From positions 1,488,001 to 1,552,000 of the forward strand of contig CAWIMB010000002.1 of the NCBI GenBank assembly GCA_963837155.1: a stretch of 64,000 nucleotides of DNA, written 5' to 3'. The translations under genes were made by a program, and so were the position numbers. The notes below the pieces were generated by a model that had not been told where the DNA came from, did no database searches, and was given only the letters and a program-made list of their open reading frames with translations. The stretch comes from DASQHW01 sp963837155 (GTDB lineage: Bacteria > Actinomycetota > Acidimicrobiia > IMCC26256 > PALSA-610). Of this stretch, positions 36,784 to 45,640 are shown in pieces (the stretch's first letter is position 1; each line of letters begins with the position of its first letter).

Positions 36784-39700
36784 TTACGCGTTCGAGCGTT
36801 GGATGGCGCGGTCGTCAGTGCCGAGGTAGGACGCGATCACGCGCGGGTCGGCGCGTACCTCTTCGGGCGCGCCGACTGCGATGACCGTGCCGGCTTCGAG
36901 GCAGTAGACGCGGTCGCTGATCGACAGGATCAGTGGGAGGTCGTGCTCGACGACGATCAACGTGGCGTCGAGCTCCTGTTGCACGCGTTTGATGAGCGGC
37001 CCGAACGCTTCGGCTTCGCGCTGGGCGACGCCGGCGGTCGGTTCGTCGAGACAGAGCACCCGCGGTGCGACCGCGAGGACCGACGCCAGCTCGACGATGC
37101 GACGGGTGCCGGTCGAGAGCTCGGCGATGAACCGGTCGGCGTAGCGGCCGAGGCCGAGGAAGTCGATCAACTCCGCCGCCTCCGCGCGTTTGCGCCGCTC
37201 CGGCCTGATCGACGGGATCCAGAGCAACGACCCCCAGAACGAGGTCCGTTCCCTCGCCTCGAGGGCGAGCTGCACGGTCTCCCGCACCGTGAGCTCGGGG
37301 AACAGCGTCGCGGCTTGGAACGTCCGGCCCAGCCCCGTGCGCGCGCGTTGGTGCGCCGCCAGGCCGGAGATGTCGGTGCCGAGCAGCGAAACGACCCCGT
37401 TACTCGGCACATATCCACCGATCGCATTCAGCAACGTGGACTTCCCCGCACCGTTGGTACCGATCAGTCCGACGACTTCGCCGGCGTTGGCCTGGAAGTC
37501 GACTTCGTCGACGGCGACGATGCCGCCGAACCGGACCGTCAGGCTCTGCGTCGCCAGCACGCTCCCGTCGGCATTGGTCACGAACTCGGCCTCGGACACA
37601 CGCCGCAGGGATGCGGGTGGTGCCGTGATCGTCTTCGTCGGCATCTCGGGAAGACGTCGTTCGAGCCACTTCAAGATCTCGCCCCGCAGCCAGAAGCCGA
37701 TCTGCGCGAACCCGCCGGGGATGTAGAGCAGGATGATCAGCAGCCCGATGCTCGACGTGAACAACGGCACGGTTGTGTTCTTGGGCCAGAACGCAGGCAG
37801 CCCGATGACCCAGAGCGCGCCGGTGACGGCGCCGGCGAGGCTTCCGAGGCCTCCGATCACCGCCATCGACACGAGCTTCAGTGAATCCTCGACGCGGAAG
37901 TACTGGTTCGTGTAGCCGATGTTCACGATGAGGCCGCCGAGCAGCGCGCCGCCGATGCCAGCAACGAATCCGGCGAGCGCGAACGCGGTGAGCTTGGTGC
38001 GAGTCGGGGAGACGGTGAGCGCGGCGGCCGCGGCCTCGTTCTCGCGCACACCGATAATCGCGCGCCCGATGCCGGTCCGCCGGAGGTGGCCGACAAGAAC
38101 CAGCACGACGACGAGGATCGCGAGCACGAACCAGTAGTACGCACGGTTCCGGAACGCGAGATCGATCGGTCCGAGCTTGCCGCGATCGAGCTCGACGAGA
38201 TTGATGCCATCCGGGTCGAAGATCGGCCGGGGGAAGATGTAGAGCTGCGCGGCGATCGCGAATGCCATCGTGCTGATCGCGAGCAGGAGGCCCTTCACGC
38301 GCAGGGCGCCGATGCCGACCGCGACCGCGGTTATGCACGCGATGACGGCACCCAGGAGCAACGAGAGGACGAACGGGAGCGGGTGCGGCGTGCCCGACCG
38401 GTCGGTACCTGCGGGAAACAGCACCGAGGCGGCGACGACGAACAGCACCGCGGCCGCGACAATCGCGACGCGCCTTCGGCCCCGGACGCCACGCTGGAAG
38501 GCGAAGCCGATGGCCGTGGCGCCAAGGATCAGACAGACGAGTGCGAGAAAGAACGGGACCGGCCGGACCGCACCGCTGATCAGTCGATTCGACCGGTATC
38601 CGATGTTGAGTGTCACGCCGCGCGTGAACGCGGCTGCGCTCAAGGCGCCGATCCCCGCGAACGCCATCTGGCCGAGTGAGAGCTGTCCGCCCCATCCGGT
38701 GAGGACGGTGACGGACACCGCGCAAATGGCGAACGCCAGGATCTGCGCGTACGTCTGGTGGTGTTCGGACTGGGTGATGAAGAACGGCACCACGATCGCG
38801 ACAACGAGCCCGAACCCGGCGAGGAGTTGCGGCATGCGCCGCACCCACCAGATTTCGCGGAGCCGTTCCGGTACGGGCGGCACCCGTGGCGCGAAGGCAA
38901 AGCTCTCGCCGCCGGTCTCGTCGGCGCGACTCATGCGCGCGACGAGCACGAGCACCAGGATGAACAGCAGGAACTGCGTGAGCCCGGCCTCGGTGGGCGA
39001 GAAGAAGTTGAAGAACAACACCTGACGGGCGATACCGATCGCGATGCCGCCGAGCGCGGCGAGCGGGAACGATTGCATTCGCCCGATCAACGCCGCGGTC
39101 AGGCCGGCGAGCAGCGTGTCGGGCCCGATCGTGACCAGCTCGGTCGAGCCCTGCTGGGTTGCGTAGAGGATCACCGACATCGTCGAGAGGAACCCGGCGA
39201 TCGTCCAGATGGCCGTCGACATCATCTTGGGGCTGATGCCCGTGAGCCGGGCGAGATCGGAGTTCGTTGCCGAAGCGCGCACCGCGTCGGCGAAGCGCGT
39301 GTGACCGAGCAACCACCACAGGAACAGCGCAACGATGGGTACGACGATCAGCACGACGAGCTGTGGTCCGGTGACCGTGATGCTGCCGACCTTCCATTCG
39401 CTGCTGATCGGCGTCGGGAACTGGCTCTGGAATTTCCCGGTGCGATATTGCGGAATCGTCAGCGTGATCGCCGCGCGAGCTCGGCGATCCCGATGGTTGC
39501 GACGAGCACGATGACACGAGGTGCCTTGAACAGGCGGCGAATGATCGTGAGCTCGACGATGGTTCCCGAGAGTGTGCCGACGATCAACGCGAAGATCAGC
39601 GCCGGGAAGTACGGCCAGTCGGACTTGGCCACGTAGAGCCCGAGCAGGGCTGTTGCCGGGACACCGAGGTCGCCGACCGCGAAGTTGATCACCCGGGACG

Positions 39701-39815
39701 ATCGGTAGACGAGCACGATGCCCATCGCGACCAGCGCAAAGCTGAGGCCCGCGACAAAGCCCTTGAACACGATGTTCGCGGTCATGATGTGGAGCGCGAG
39801 GAGCGAACCTGCCAT
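36784..39815 (-). CDS. LivH-LivM-LivG fusion: two permeases and an ATPase in one chain (frameshift near 39470)
   Basis: About 1010 residues. Residues 1 to about 295 form a LivH-like permease (IVFKGFVAGLSFALVAMGIV start). A second, LivM-like permease spans about 300-725 (QLSLGQMAFAGIGAL; VIGGLGSLAGAVTGALWV). About 745-1010 is a LivG ATPase with LIGTNGAGKSTLLNAIGG near residue 783, GLGRTFQ, a variant signature LSTGTRRIVELA and VLCLDEPTAGV. One base is missing near 39470 (GCTCGCGCGGCG); the upstream frame begins at ATG 39815, which overlaps the stop of the MFS-LivF gene (TGATG). Normally these are three separate genes. Together with the MFS-LivF protein it would complete a Liv importer at the membrane. 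Confidence 0.85.
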
Positions 39816-42031
39816 CAACCGCCCTCGGTTCCGAAGAACACCGCCCGGGCAAGGTCGTCACGCTGGACGAGTTCGCTCGCCGTCCCTTCGAACTTGACCT
39901 CGCCCTTCTCGAGGAAGATCGCACGATCGGAGATCGAGAGCGCGACATTCAACGACTGTTCGACGATGAGCATCGTCTGGCCCCGCGCCTTCAACTGGTC
40001 GACGATCTCGAGCATGCGTTGCACGACGACTGGTGCGAGCCCGAGTGAGAGTTCGTCGATCAACAAGACCTCGGGTTGATGGATCAGCACGCGGGCCAAT
40101 GCGAGCATCTGTTGCTGTCCGCCGGAGAGGCTGCGCGCCGCCTGCTTGCGTCGCTCGGCGAGCTCGGGGAAGAGCTCGAGCACGCCGTCGATCCGCTCGT
40201 CCACCTCGGAGTTGGTCTTGGCGATGAGACGGGCGCTGACCGCAAGGTTCTGTTGCACGGTGAGACTCGGGAACGTTCCCTTTCCGCCCGGCAGCTGCAC
40301 GATGCCCAGCCGGACGCGTTGCTCGGGGGCGACGTAGGTGATGTTGCGGCCGCCCAGGCGTACGACACCGCGCTCCGGCACCTCCAGCCCGCTGATCACG
40401 CGCAGGATCGTGGACTTCCCCGCACCGTTCGTACCGAGCAGCGCGACGCACTCACCGCTGAACACCTCGAAGTTCACGTCGAAGAGCACTTGCACCGAGC
40501 CGTACGAGAAGTCGACGTTCACGACTTGGAGTACGGGCGTCTCTTCGGATTCGACATTTCGCTTGCGGTGTTCCTCTTGCTCTTCGAGGAGTTCCTCCAC
40601 GACGAGCGACAGGTCGTTGCGGATGTACCGCGCGCCGTTCATGAGGAGCAACCCGCCGATGATGGCAGAGGGGACGCCGAGCGCGATGACGGTTCCGCGA
40701 ATGCCGATTGCGTCGGTCAAGAACCCCGCGACGATGTTGCCCCCGAAGCCACCGATAAAGAAGATGTACATCGTTCCCATGGCCGCGCCCATGCCGCGGA
40801 GCCGGTAGGGGCACACTGCTTGGAGCACGGGCGTGACCATCGCGAACGCGCACACGGTGAAGACCGACTGCGGAATCTTCCAGATGACGAACATCACTTC
40901 GCTCTGGGTTGAAAATTGCAACGGCGCGAAGAGTGCCGACGGCAGGATGAGCGCGCCGACCAGCGCGAGCGCCTTGGCCGGGTTCTGCCGGTAGGTGCGG
41001 TCGAAGTAGCGACCGACGATTGGCAGCAGTGGCAACGCCGCGACACCAGGCAGCGCGAGCAGCCAGCCGCGGTGCAGGAGATCGTGCACCTTCAGGGTGT
41101 CATCCAGATACAGCGACTCGAGGCCGGGCTGACTGAACAAGCCGAACCCCAGAGCGCAGAAGCCCACGATGACCGTTCGAAACGTTGCGATCTTCTTCAG
41201 ACGCGTGAACGCGGCGTCCATGGAGATCGGCGCCGGGTTCGAGTCTTCGAACACCTCGCCGAGGACGTCGTCCTTCTCGAACTGACCGCGCGGCGGTTCC
41301 TTCAGCATGAAGGCGAACAGCGCGACGATCGCGACGGGGATGCCCAAGAGGAGCCACGCCCAGCGCCAGCCTTCCGGACCGCCCGCCCAGACGGCGATCG
41401 CCGCGACGAGGATCGGGCTGATGATCCCGACGCCGTGCGCGCCGAGGTTGATAGCCGCGGACATGCGCACGCGTATGCCGATTGGATAGTTGTCGGCTAT
41501 CAGCGACTGGTGTACCGGGATCGTGTTGGCCTTTGAGATCCCCGCGCCGAAGCGCACCCAGAACAGCATGAAGGCACTGGTGGCGAGGCCGGAGAGGAAC
41601 ACGAAGCCCGCGAACACCAAGCTCGAGATGCCGACGATGGGCACGCGCTTGACGCGGTCGGCGAGCCAGCCCATCGGCACCGCGCCGAGCACGAAGAACG
41701 CTGCTGATGCGCCGCCGATGAAGACGACCGTGCCCTTGCTGATGTGGAACGTGCGCGCGATCTCGGGCTCGAACACCTGGATCGCCGCGCCCTCGAGCTC
41801 GTCGAAGGCATAGAGCAGCCCGAGGATGACGAACATCATGACGCCGCCCTTGGCGAACGCCTGGCGGAAGCTCACCGGGTCCGAGTTCACGCCCGGCAGC
41901 AGGTCGTCGGGGAAGATGATCTGCTCTTTGGCCCGGGCCTGCGCCTCCTGTCGCGCGGCTTCCTCGTCGAGGACCGCGGCCGCGAGCGACGCGGCGTTGG
42001 TGCGGTCCCCGGTCTCCTCGTTCGTAGTCAC
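39815..42031 (-). CDS. MFS transporter fused to a LivF-type ABC ATPase
   Basis: A 738-residue chain. Residues about 50-465 are a major facilitator (GASAAFFVLGAVPMGWLADR with the loop 2-3 motif DRVKR; PVHQSLIADNYPIGIR; 10-12 hydrophobic segments). A Glu/Arg-rich linker (VVEELLEEQEEHRKR) leads to a LivF ATPase at about 497-738 with ALLGTNGAGKSTILRVISG, LSGGQQQMLALA and a Walker B that reads LLIDELSLGL (the usual DEP is DEL). GTG 42031 follows GGGGGG at 42036-42041. It is upstream of and coupled to the LivHMG fusion. How a secondary transporter and an ABC ATPase work in one chain is unclear; the MFS part may carry a related solute or only anchor the ATPase. Confidence 0.85.
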   Translation of the reverse strand: MTTNEETGDRTNAASLAAAVLDEEAARQEAQARAKEQIIFPDDLLPGVNSDPVSFRQAFAKGGVMMFVILGLLYAFDELEGAAIQVFEPEIARTFHISKGTVVFIGGASAAFFVLGAVPMGWLADRVKRVPIVGISSLVFAGFVFLSGLATSAFMLFWVRFGAGISKANTIPVHQSLIADNYPIGIRVRMSAAINLGAHGVGIISPILVAAIAVWAGGPEGWRWAWLLLGIPVAIVALFAFMLKEPPRGQFEKDDVLGEVFEDSNPAPISMDAAFTRLKKIATFRTVIVGFCALGFGLFSQPGLESLYLDDTLKVHDLLHRGWLLALPGVAALPLLPIVGRYFDRTYRQNPAKALALVGALILPSALFAPLQFSTQSEVMFVIWKIPQSVFTVCAFAMVTPVLQAVCPYRLRGMGAAMGTMYIFFIGGFGGNIVAGFLTDAIGIRGTVIALGVPSAIIGGLLLMNGARYIRNDLSLVVEELLEEQEEHRKRNVESEETPVLQVVNVDFSYGSVQVLFDVNFEVFSGECVALLGTNGAGKSTILRVISGLEVPERGVVRLGGRNITYVAPEQRVRLGIVQLPGGKGTFPSLTVQQNLAVSARLIAKTNSEVDERIDGVLELFPELAERRKQAARSLSGGQQQMLALARVLIHQPEVLLIDELSLGLAPVVVQRMLEIVDQLKARGQTMLIVEQSLNVALSISDRAIFLEKGEVKFEGTASELVQRDDLARAVFFGTEGG

Positions 42032-42076
42032 CGCGTCCCCCCGGACCGCCGGCTTCCGTCCGCCCTCGGTCGCAGG

Positions 42077-42106
42077 ATCGTACGCCGTGCCTGACACGCG
42101 TGTCAG
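42077..42106 (-). promoter_or_regulatory. Promoter with perfect 16-bp palindromic operator (Liv fusion operon)
   Basis: CTGACACGCGTGTCAG at 42091-42106 is a perfect palindrome. On the minus strand its end supplies CTGACA (42106-42101), a 5/6 match to -35, with TACGAT (42082-42077) as -10 after 18 bases. A TetR-like repressor bound here would block the promoter of the MFS-LivF/LivHMG operon. The pattern matches the sites at 35344 and 44691. Confidence 0.6.
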
Positions 42107-42199
42107 CGCAGGAGACGACAGCAGAGCGACCGGAGGGGAGCGGAGCGTGGAGTCGACCAATCGAATGGAGATGATCGAGGCAGCGGTAACGTCCCGGCG

Positions 42200-42859
42200 A
42201 TGGCCGACCCGAAATCCTTCCTGCTCACCGCGGAGCTCGGCGACTATCTCGTCGCACACGGCACGCCACCCGATGACGTGCAGAAGGAGCTCATCGCCGA
42301 GACCGCCGCGTTGGGCCCGGTCGCCGGCATGCAGGTCGCTCCCGAGCAGGGCGCGTTCCTCACGATCCTCACCCGCGCGATCGGTGCTCGGCACACGATC
42401 GAAGTCGGCACGTTCACCGGCTACTCGGCGCTGTGCATCGCACGCGGGCTCCCGGCTGACGGCAAGCTCCTCGCCTGCGACGTCTCCGACGAGTGGACGG
42501 CGATCGGTCGTCGTTACTGGGAAAAGGCCGGCGTCGCCGACCGCATCGACCTCAAGATCGCGCCAGCCCTGGAAACGATTCAGAAGCTCGGCAACGAAGC
42601 GGTCTTCGACTTAGCGTTCATCGACGCCGACAAGCCGAACTACTGGAACTACTTCGATGCGCTGTTGCCCAGAATCAAGTCCAACGGTTTGATCCTCGTC
42701 GACAACGTCCTATGGAGCGGCAACGTCATCAACCAAGAGGCGAACGACGACAACACCAAAGCCATCAAACAGTTCAACGACAAACTCGCGAGCGACGAGC
42801 GAGTAGAAGCAGTGATGCTCCCCGTAAGCGACGGCCTAACAATCGCAAGGAAGAAGTAA
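42200..42859 (+). CDS. SAM-dependent O-methyltransferase
   Basis: A 219-residue class I methyltransferase of the catechol/caffeoyl-CoA type (Methyltransf_3). HTIEVGTFTGYSALCIARGL is the SAM motif, then LACDVSDEWTAIGRRYWEKA, and the metal-binding AFIDADKPNYWNYFD with LILVDNVLWSGNV. The family methylates catechol-like hydroxyls with a divalent metal. The true substrate is unknown. The gene stands alone, 168 bp from the divergent MFS-LivF start and convergent with the aldolase. Confidence 0.88.
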   Translation: MADPKSFLLTAELGDYLVAHGTPPDDVQKELIAETAALGPVAGMQVAPEQGAFLTILTRAIGARHTIEVGTFTGYSALCIARGLPADGKLLACDVSDEWTAIGRRYWEKAGVADRIDLKIAPALETIQKLGNEAVFDLAFIDADKPNYWNYFDALLPRIKSNGLILVDNVLWSGNVINQEANDDNTKAIKQFNDKLASDERVEAVMLPVSDGLTIARKK

Positions 42860-42897
42860 TCGCGCTGAAGAAGAGAATGCGAGAAGGACGGCGGTCG

Positions 42898-42990
42898 TGG
42901 GGCCTGGAGGGAGCCTGGGGGGCGGGTGGGGCCCGCCGGAGCGCAGCGGAGGCGGGACGGCGACCGGAAGGCCCCGCCGCCGCCGACCAC
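42898..42990. repeat. GC-rich imperfect repeat region between convergent genes
   Basis: The 147-bp gap 42860-43006 holds GGGG/CCCC runs and self-complementary words such as GGCCCGCC...GGCGGG and the GGAGCGCAGCGGAG word also seen in the segments near 8070, 47155 and 55830. It may act as a terminator. I see no open frame in it. Confidence 0.3.
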
Positions 42991-43006
42991 CCACGGAGCC
43001 GCGGAC

Positions 43007-43663
43007 CTACATCCCCCGAAGCATCTTGTAGTACGGAGCCATCTTCTCGCGGGTCGAGTCGGGCAACGGGACGATCGAGCCGAGTTGCTTCGCCCCCCAG
43101 ATGATCTCGGCAGTCAGCTCCACCAAGTTGGCGATCTTCAACGCATCCTTGGGTGTCTTCCCGACGGTCAGCAGGCCGTGGTTCGCCATGAGCACGGCGG
43201 CGCGGTCGCCGACCCACTTCGACACTTCGTCGGCGAGCTCTTGTGACCCGGTGAACTGGTAACCCGCGACCGGTACGTCGCCGCCGACGAACACTTCGAC
43301 TTCCTCGATCACGCACGGGATCGGCTGGTGCGTGAGCGCGAACATCGTGCAGAACTTGGCGTGGCAATGGATCACCGCGTGGATGTCGTCGTACGCCTTG
43401 AGGCACGCGAGGTGCAACGCCTTTTCGGTGGTCGGCCCGTTCTTCCCCTCGAGCACGTTGGCGTCGAGGTCGGTGACGACGAGATCGTCGAGCGTCATCG
43501 TGTCGTACGGCAGCGTCGACGGGGTGAGCACCACATTGCCGTCGGGCAGCCGGGCGGAGAAGTTGCCGGCGGTGCCGTGCACCAGGTTGGTGCGCAGCGA
43601 TTCTTTGGCGACCCAGAGCAGCTCTTCTTTGATCTCCTGGGCCGTGCCTTTCACGCCAGCCAT
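43007..43663 (-). CDS. Class II aldolase/adducin family protein
   Basis: A 218-residue zinc-dependent aldolase-fold enzyme like L-fuculose-phosphate or ribulose-phosphate epimerase/aldolase relatives. GTAGNFSARLPDG is the phosphate-binding loop, PTTEKALHLA holds the catalytic Glu, AVIHCHAKFC supplies two zinc His and MANHGLLTVG the third. It would cleave or decarboxylate a small hydroxy-carboxylate or sugar phosphate. It starts 1 bp after the stop of the 2-hydroxyacid dehydrogenase, so the two form an operon and probably act on related substrates. Confidence 0.86.
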   Translation of the reverse strand: MAGVKGTAQEIKEELLWVAKESLRTNLVHGTAGNFSARLPDGNVVLTPSTLPYDTMTLDDLVVTDLDANVLEGKNGPTTEKALHLACLKAYDDIHAVIHCHAKFCTMFALTHQPIPCVIEEVEVFVGGDVPVAGYQFTGSQELADEVSKWVGDRAAVLMANHGLLTVGKTPKDALKIANLVELTAEIIWGAKQLGSIVPLPDSTREKMAPYYKMLRGM

Positions 43664-43664
43664 G

Positions 43665-44651
43665 TCAGCTCAGCACCTCCGGGTTCACGCAGTTCGCGGG
43701 TTTCTCGCCGCGCAAGATTCGCACGACGTCGTCCGCGATCAGCTTCGAGTGATTCGACTCGGTGTCGTACGTTGCGCCGCCGATGTGCGGCGTCAGCACG
43801 ACGTTCGACATGGCGACCAACGGGTGGTCGGTCGGCAGGTTCTCGCCTTTGAAGTGGTCGAGGCCCGCGCCGCCGAGGTGGCCGGACTGCAGCGCCGCGA
43901 CGAGGGCGTCGGTGTCGTGCAGCATCGCCCGCGCAGTGTTCAGGTAGATCGCGCCCTGCTTCATCGCCGCGAACTGTTGCTCGCCGATGAGTCCTTCGGT
44001 CTCCGGCGTCACGACCGCGTGCATCGAGACGACATCGCACTCGGCGAGCATCTCGTCGACGGAGTCTCGGTGGGTCGCGTCGGCGTTATACGGATCGAAG
44101 GACAGCACGCGTAGGCCCAGGCCTTCGAAGCGCCACTTGGTCGCGCGCCCGACCGCGCCGAGCCCGACGACGCCGGCCGTGCGGCCCGCGAGCTCCCACG
44201 CCCGGTACCGCTGGTATGGGATCTTGCCGCCGCTGTACACCTTGCCGGCGCGCACGTCGCCGTCGGCGGGCACGACGAACCGATTGACGGCGAACAGCAA
44301 CACGACCGTCAGCTCGGCGACCGCGTTCGCGTTTCGGCCCGGTGCGCGCAGCACCGGGATCCCGGCCTTGGTCGCACCCTCGACATCCACGTTGTTGGGG
44401 TCACCCCGGCACGAGCCGATGACGCGCAGCGGCAGGTCGAAGACCGGCCCGTTGACGAAATCCGACTCGACGATCAGGACGTCAGCGCCCTCTTCGCGCA
44501 GGCGCGCCGCGAGCCTCTCGCCGTCGTAGAGCCGCAGCGGGATCTGCTCGATCCACGGGTCATACACGACGTCGGCGACCGACTTGAGCGTGTCCATACC
44601 CTCGCCCCGAAACGGCGCGGTCACCAACGCTTTGGGCCTTTCGCCTACCAC
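43665..44651 (-). CDS. D-2-hydroxyacid dehydrogenase, NAD-dependent
   Basis: A 328-residue enzyme of the D-isomer 2-hydroxyacid dehydrogenase family. It has the nucleotide-binding GVVGLGAVGRATKWRFEGLG, the catalytic Arg in LNTARAMLHD, the Glu in LDHFKGENLP and the His in VLTPHIGGATYD. GTG 44651 is chosen rather than GTG 44657, because GAAGGAG (44663-44657) covers the latter and sits at the right distance for the former. The paired aldolase downstream suggests catabolism of a sugar acid or hydroxy-acid. The promoter region is shared with the divergent crotonase gene. Confidence 0.86.
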   Translation of the reverse strand: MVGERPKALVTAPFRGEGMDTLKSVADVVYDPWIEQIPLRLYDGERLAARLREEGADVLIVESDFVNGPVFDLPLRVIGSCRGDPNNVDVEGATKAGIPVLRAPGRNANAVAELTVVLLFAVNRFVVPADGDVRAGKVYSGGKIPYQRYRAWELAGRTAGVVGLGAVGRATKWRFEGLGLRVLSFDPYNADATHRDSVDEMLAECDVVSMHAVVTPETEGLIGEQQFAAMKQGAIYLNTARAMLHDTDALVAALQSGHLGGAGLDHFKGENLPTDHPLVAMSNVVLTPHIGGATYDTESNHSKLIADDVVRILRGEKPANCVNPEVLS

Positions 44652-44690
44652 GTGCACTCCTTCGCGGGGACCGCTTATCCTCGCACGTCG

Positions 44691-44706
44691 CTGACGCGTA
44701 CGTCAG
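44691..44706. promoter_or_regulatory. Operator-like inverted repeat in a divergent promoter
   Basis: CTGACGCGTACGTCAG has arms CTGACG and CGTCAG around CGTA. It fits CTGAC-N6-GTCAG, as at 42091 and (last base differing) 35344. It lies between the hydroxyacid dehydrogenase and the crotonase genes, 13 bases before the latter's ATG and just before its Shine-Dalgarno GGAGGA. Confidence 0.5.
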
Positions 44707-44719
44707 GTCCGGAGGACGC

Positions 44720-45640
44720 ATGCCCATTCACTACGACCAGGACTCCGAGCACGTCGTCGTGATCACGATCGACCGGCCCGAGGCGCGCAACGCGGCCGAC
44801 ATGGAGCACTTCAAACTGTTCCGCGAGGCGTGGGAACGGTTCGCCGCCGACGACCAGGCTTGGGTCGCGATCGTCACCGGCGTGGGCGAGGCGTTCTTCG
44901 CCGGCGCCGACCTCAAGAAGTACGTGCCCGAGATCACGAAGTTCCAAAAGGAGATCGCCGAGAAGGGAATCACGGAACTGAACGGGTACCGGCTCGACGA
45001 CGGCACCCGGTCGGTGCTGCGGAACTGGCCGCTGTACAAGCCCGTGATCGCGGCCGTGAACGGCTTCTGCACCGCGGGCGGCATGGAGATGCTCGGTGGC
45101 TGCGACATCCGCGTCGCTTGTCCGGAGGCGAAGTTCGCGGTGATGGAGCCCAAGCGGGGGCTGTTCGCCGGTGGCGGTACGACGGTGCGCCTTCCTCGAC
45201 AGATTCCGTGGCCGCTGGCGATGGAGTTCTTGCTGTGCGCCGACCTGATTCCAGCCGCGCGCGCGTTCGAAATGGGCTTGCTGAACGCGATCGTCCCTCG
45301 CGAACGGTTGCTCGACGCCGCTCGCGAGTTCGCGCAGCGGATGATCGCGAATGCTCCGCTCGCGGTGCAGGCCACCAAGCAGAGCGCGCTGCAAGGCCTC
45401 TACTTCGACGAAGACGTCACCAAGCAACTCCGGGCGGCGATTCGTGAGCTGCGCAATGCGGTGGCCGACGGCGCCGATCCCACCAGCGCGGCGGCGATCC
45501 TCGAGCGGCTCGGCAAGGAACTGCGTACACCGTTCGAGAAGGAGTCGAAACTCTCGAGCTACATCTTCCAGACCGAGGACGCCAAGGAGGGGCCGAAGGC
45601 GTTTGCCGAGAAGCGCCCGCCCGTCTGGCAAGCGAAGTGA
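44720..45640 (+). CDS. Enoyl-CoA hydratase/isomerase family protein
   Basis: A 306-residue crotonase-fold protein. FFAGADLKKYVPE gives the first oxyanion segment and AAVNGFCTAGGMEMLGGCD the second with a Glu. The usual PEV-GL-P-GGTQRL block is altered to MEPKRGLFAGGGTTVRLPRQ. The C-terminus is about 40 residues longer than a typical hydratase (ERLGKELRTPFEKESKLSSY). It is coupled through GTGA to the thiolase-like gene, so it probably belongs to a fatty-acid, steroid or related acyl-CoA degradation step. Confidence 0.85.
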   Translation: MPIHYDQDSEHVVVITIDRPEARNAADMEHFKLFREAWERFAADDQAWVAIVTGVGEAFFAGADLKKYVPEITKFQKEIAEKGITELNGYRLDDGTRSVLRNWPLYKPVIAAVNGFCTAGGMEMLGGCDIRVACPEAKFAVMEPKRGLFAGGGTTVRLPRQIPWPLAMEFLLCADLIPAARAFEMGLLNAIVPRERLLDAAREFAQRMIANAPLAVQATKQSALQGLYFDEDVTKQLRAAIRELRNAVADGADPTSAAAILERLGKELRTPFEKESKLSSYIFQTEDAKEGPKAFAEKRPPVWQAK

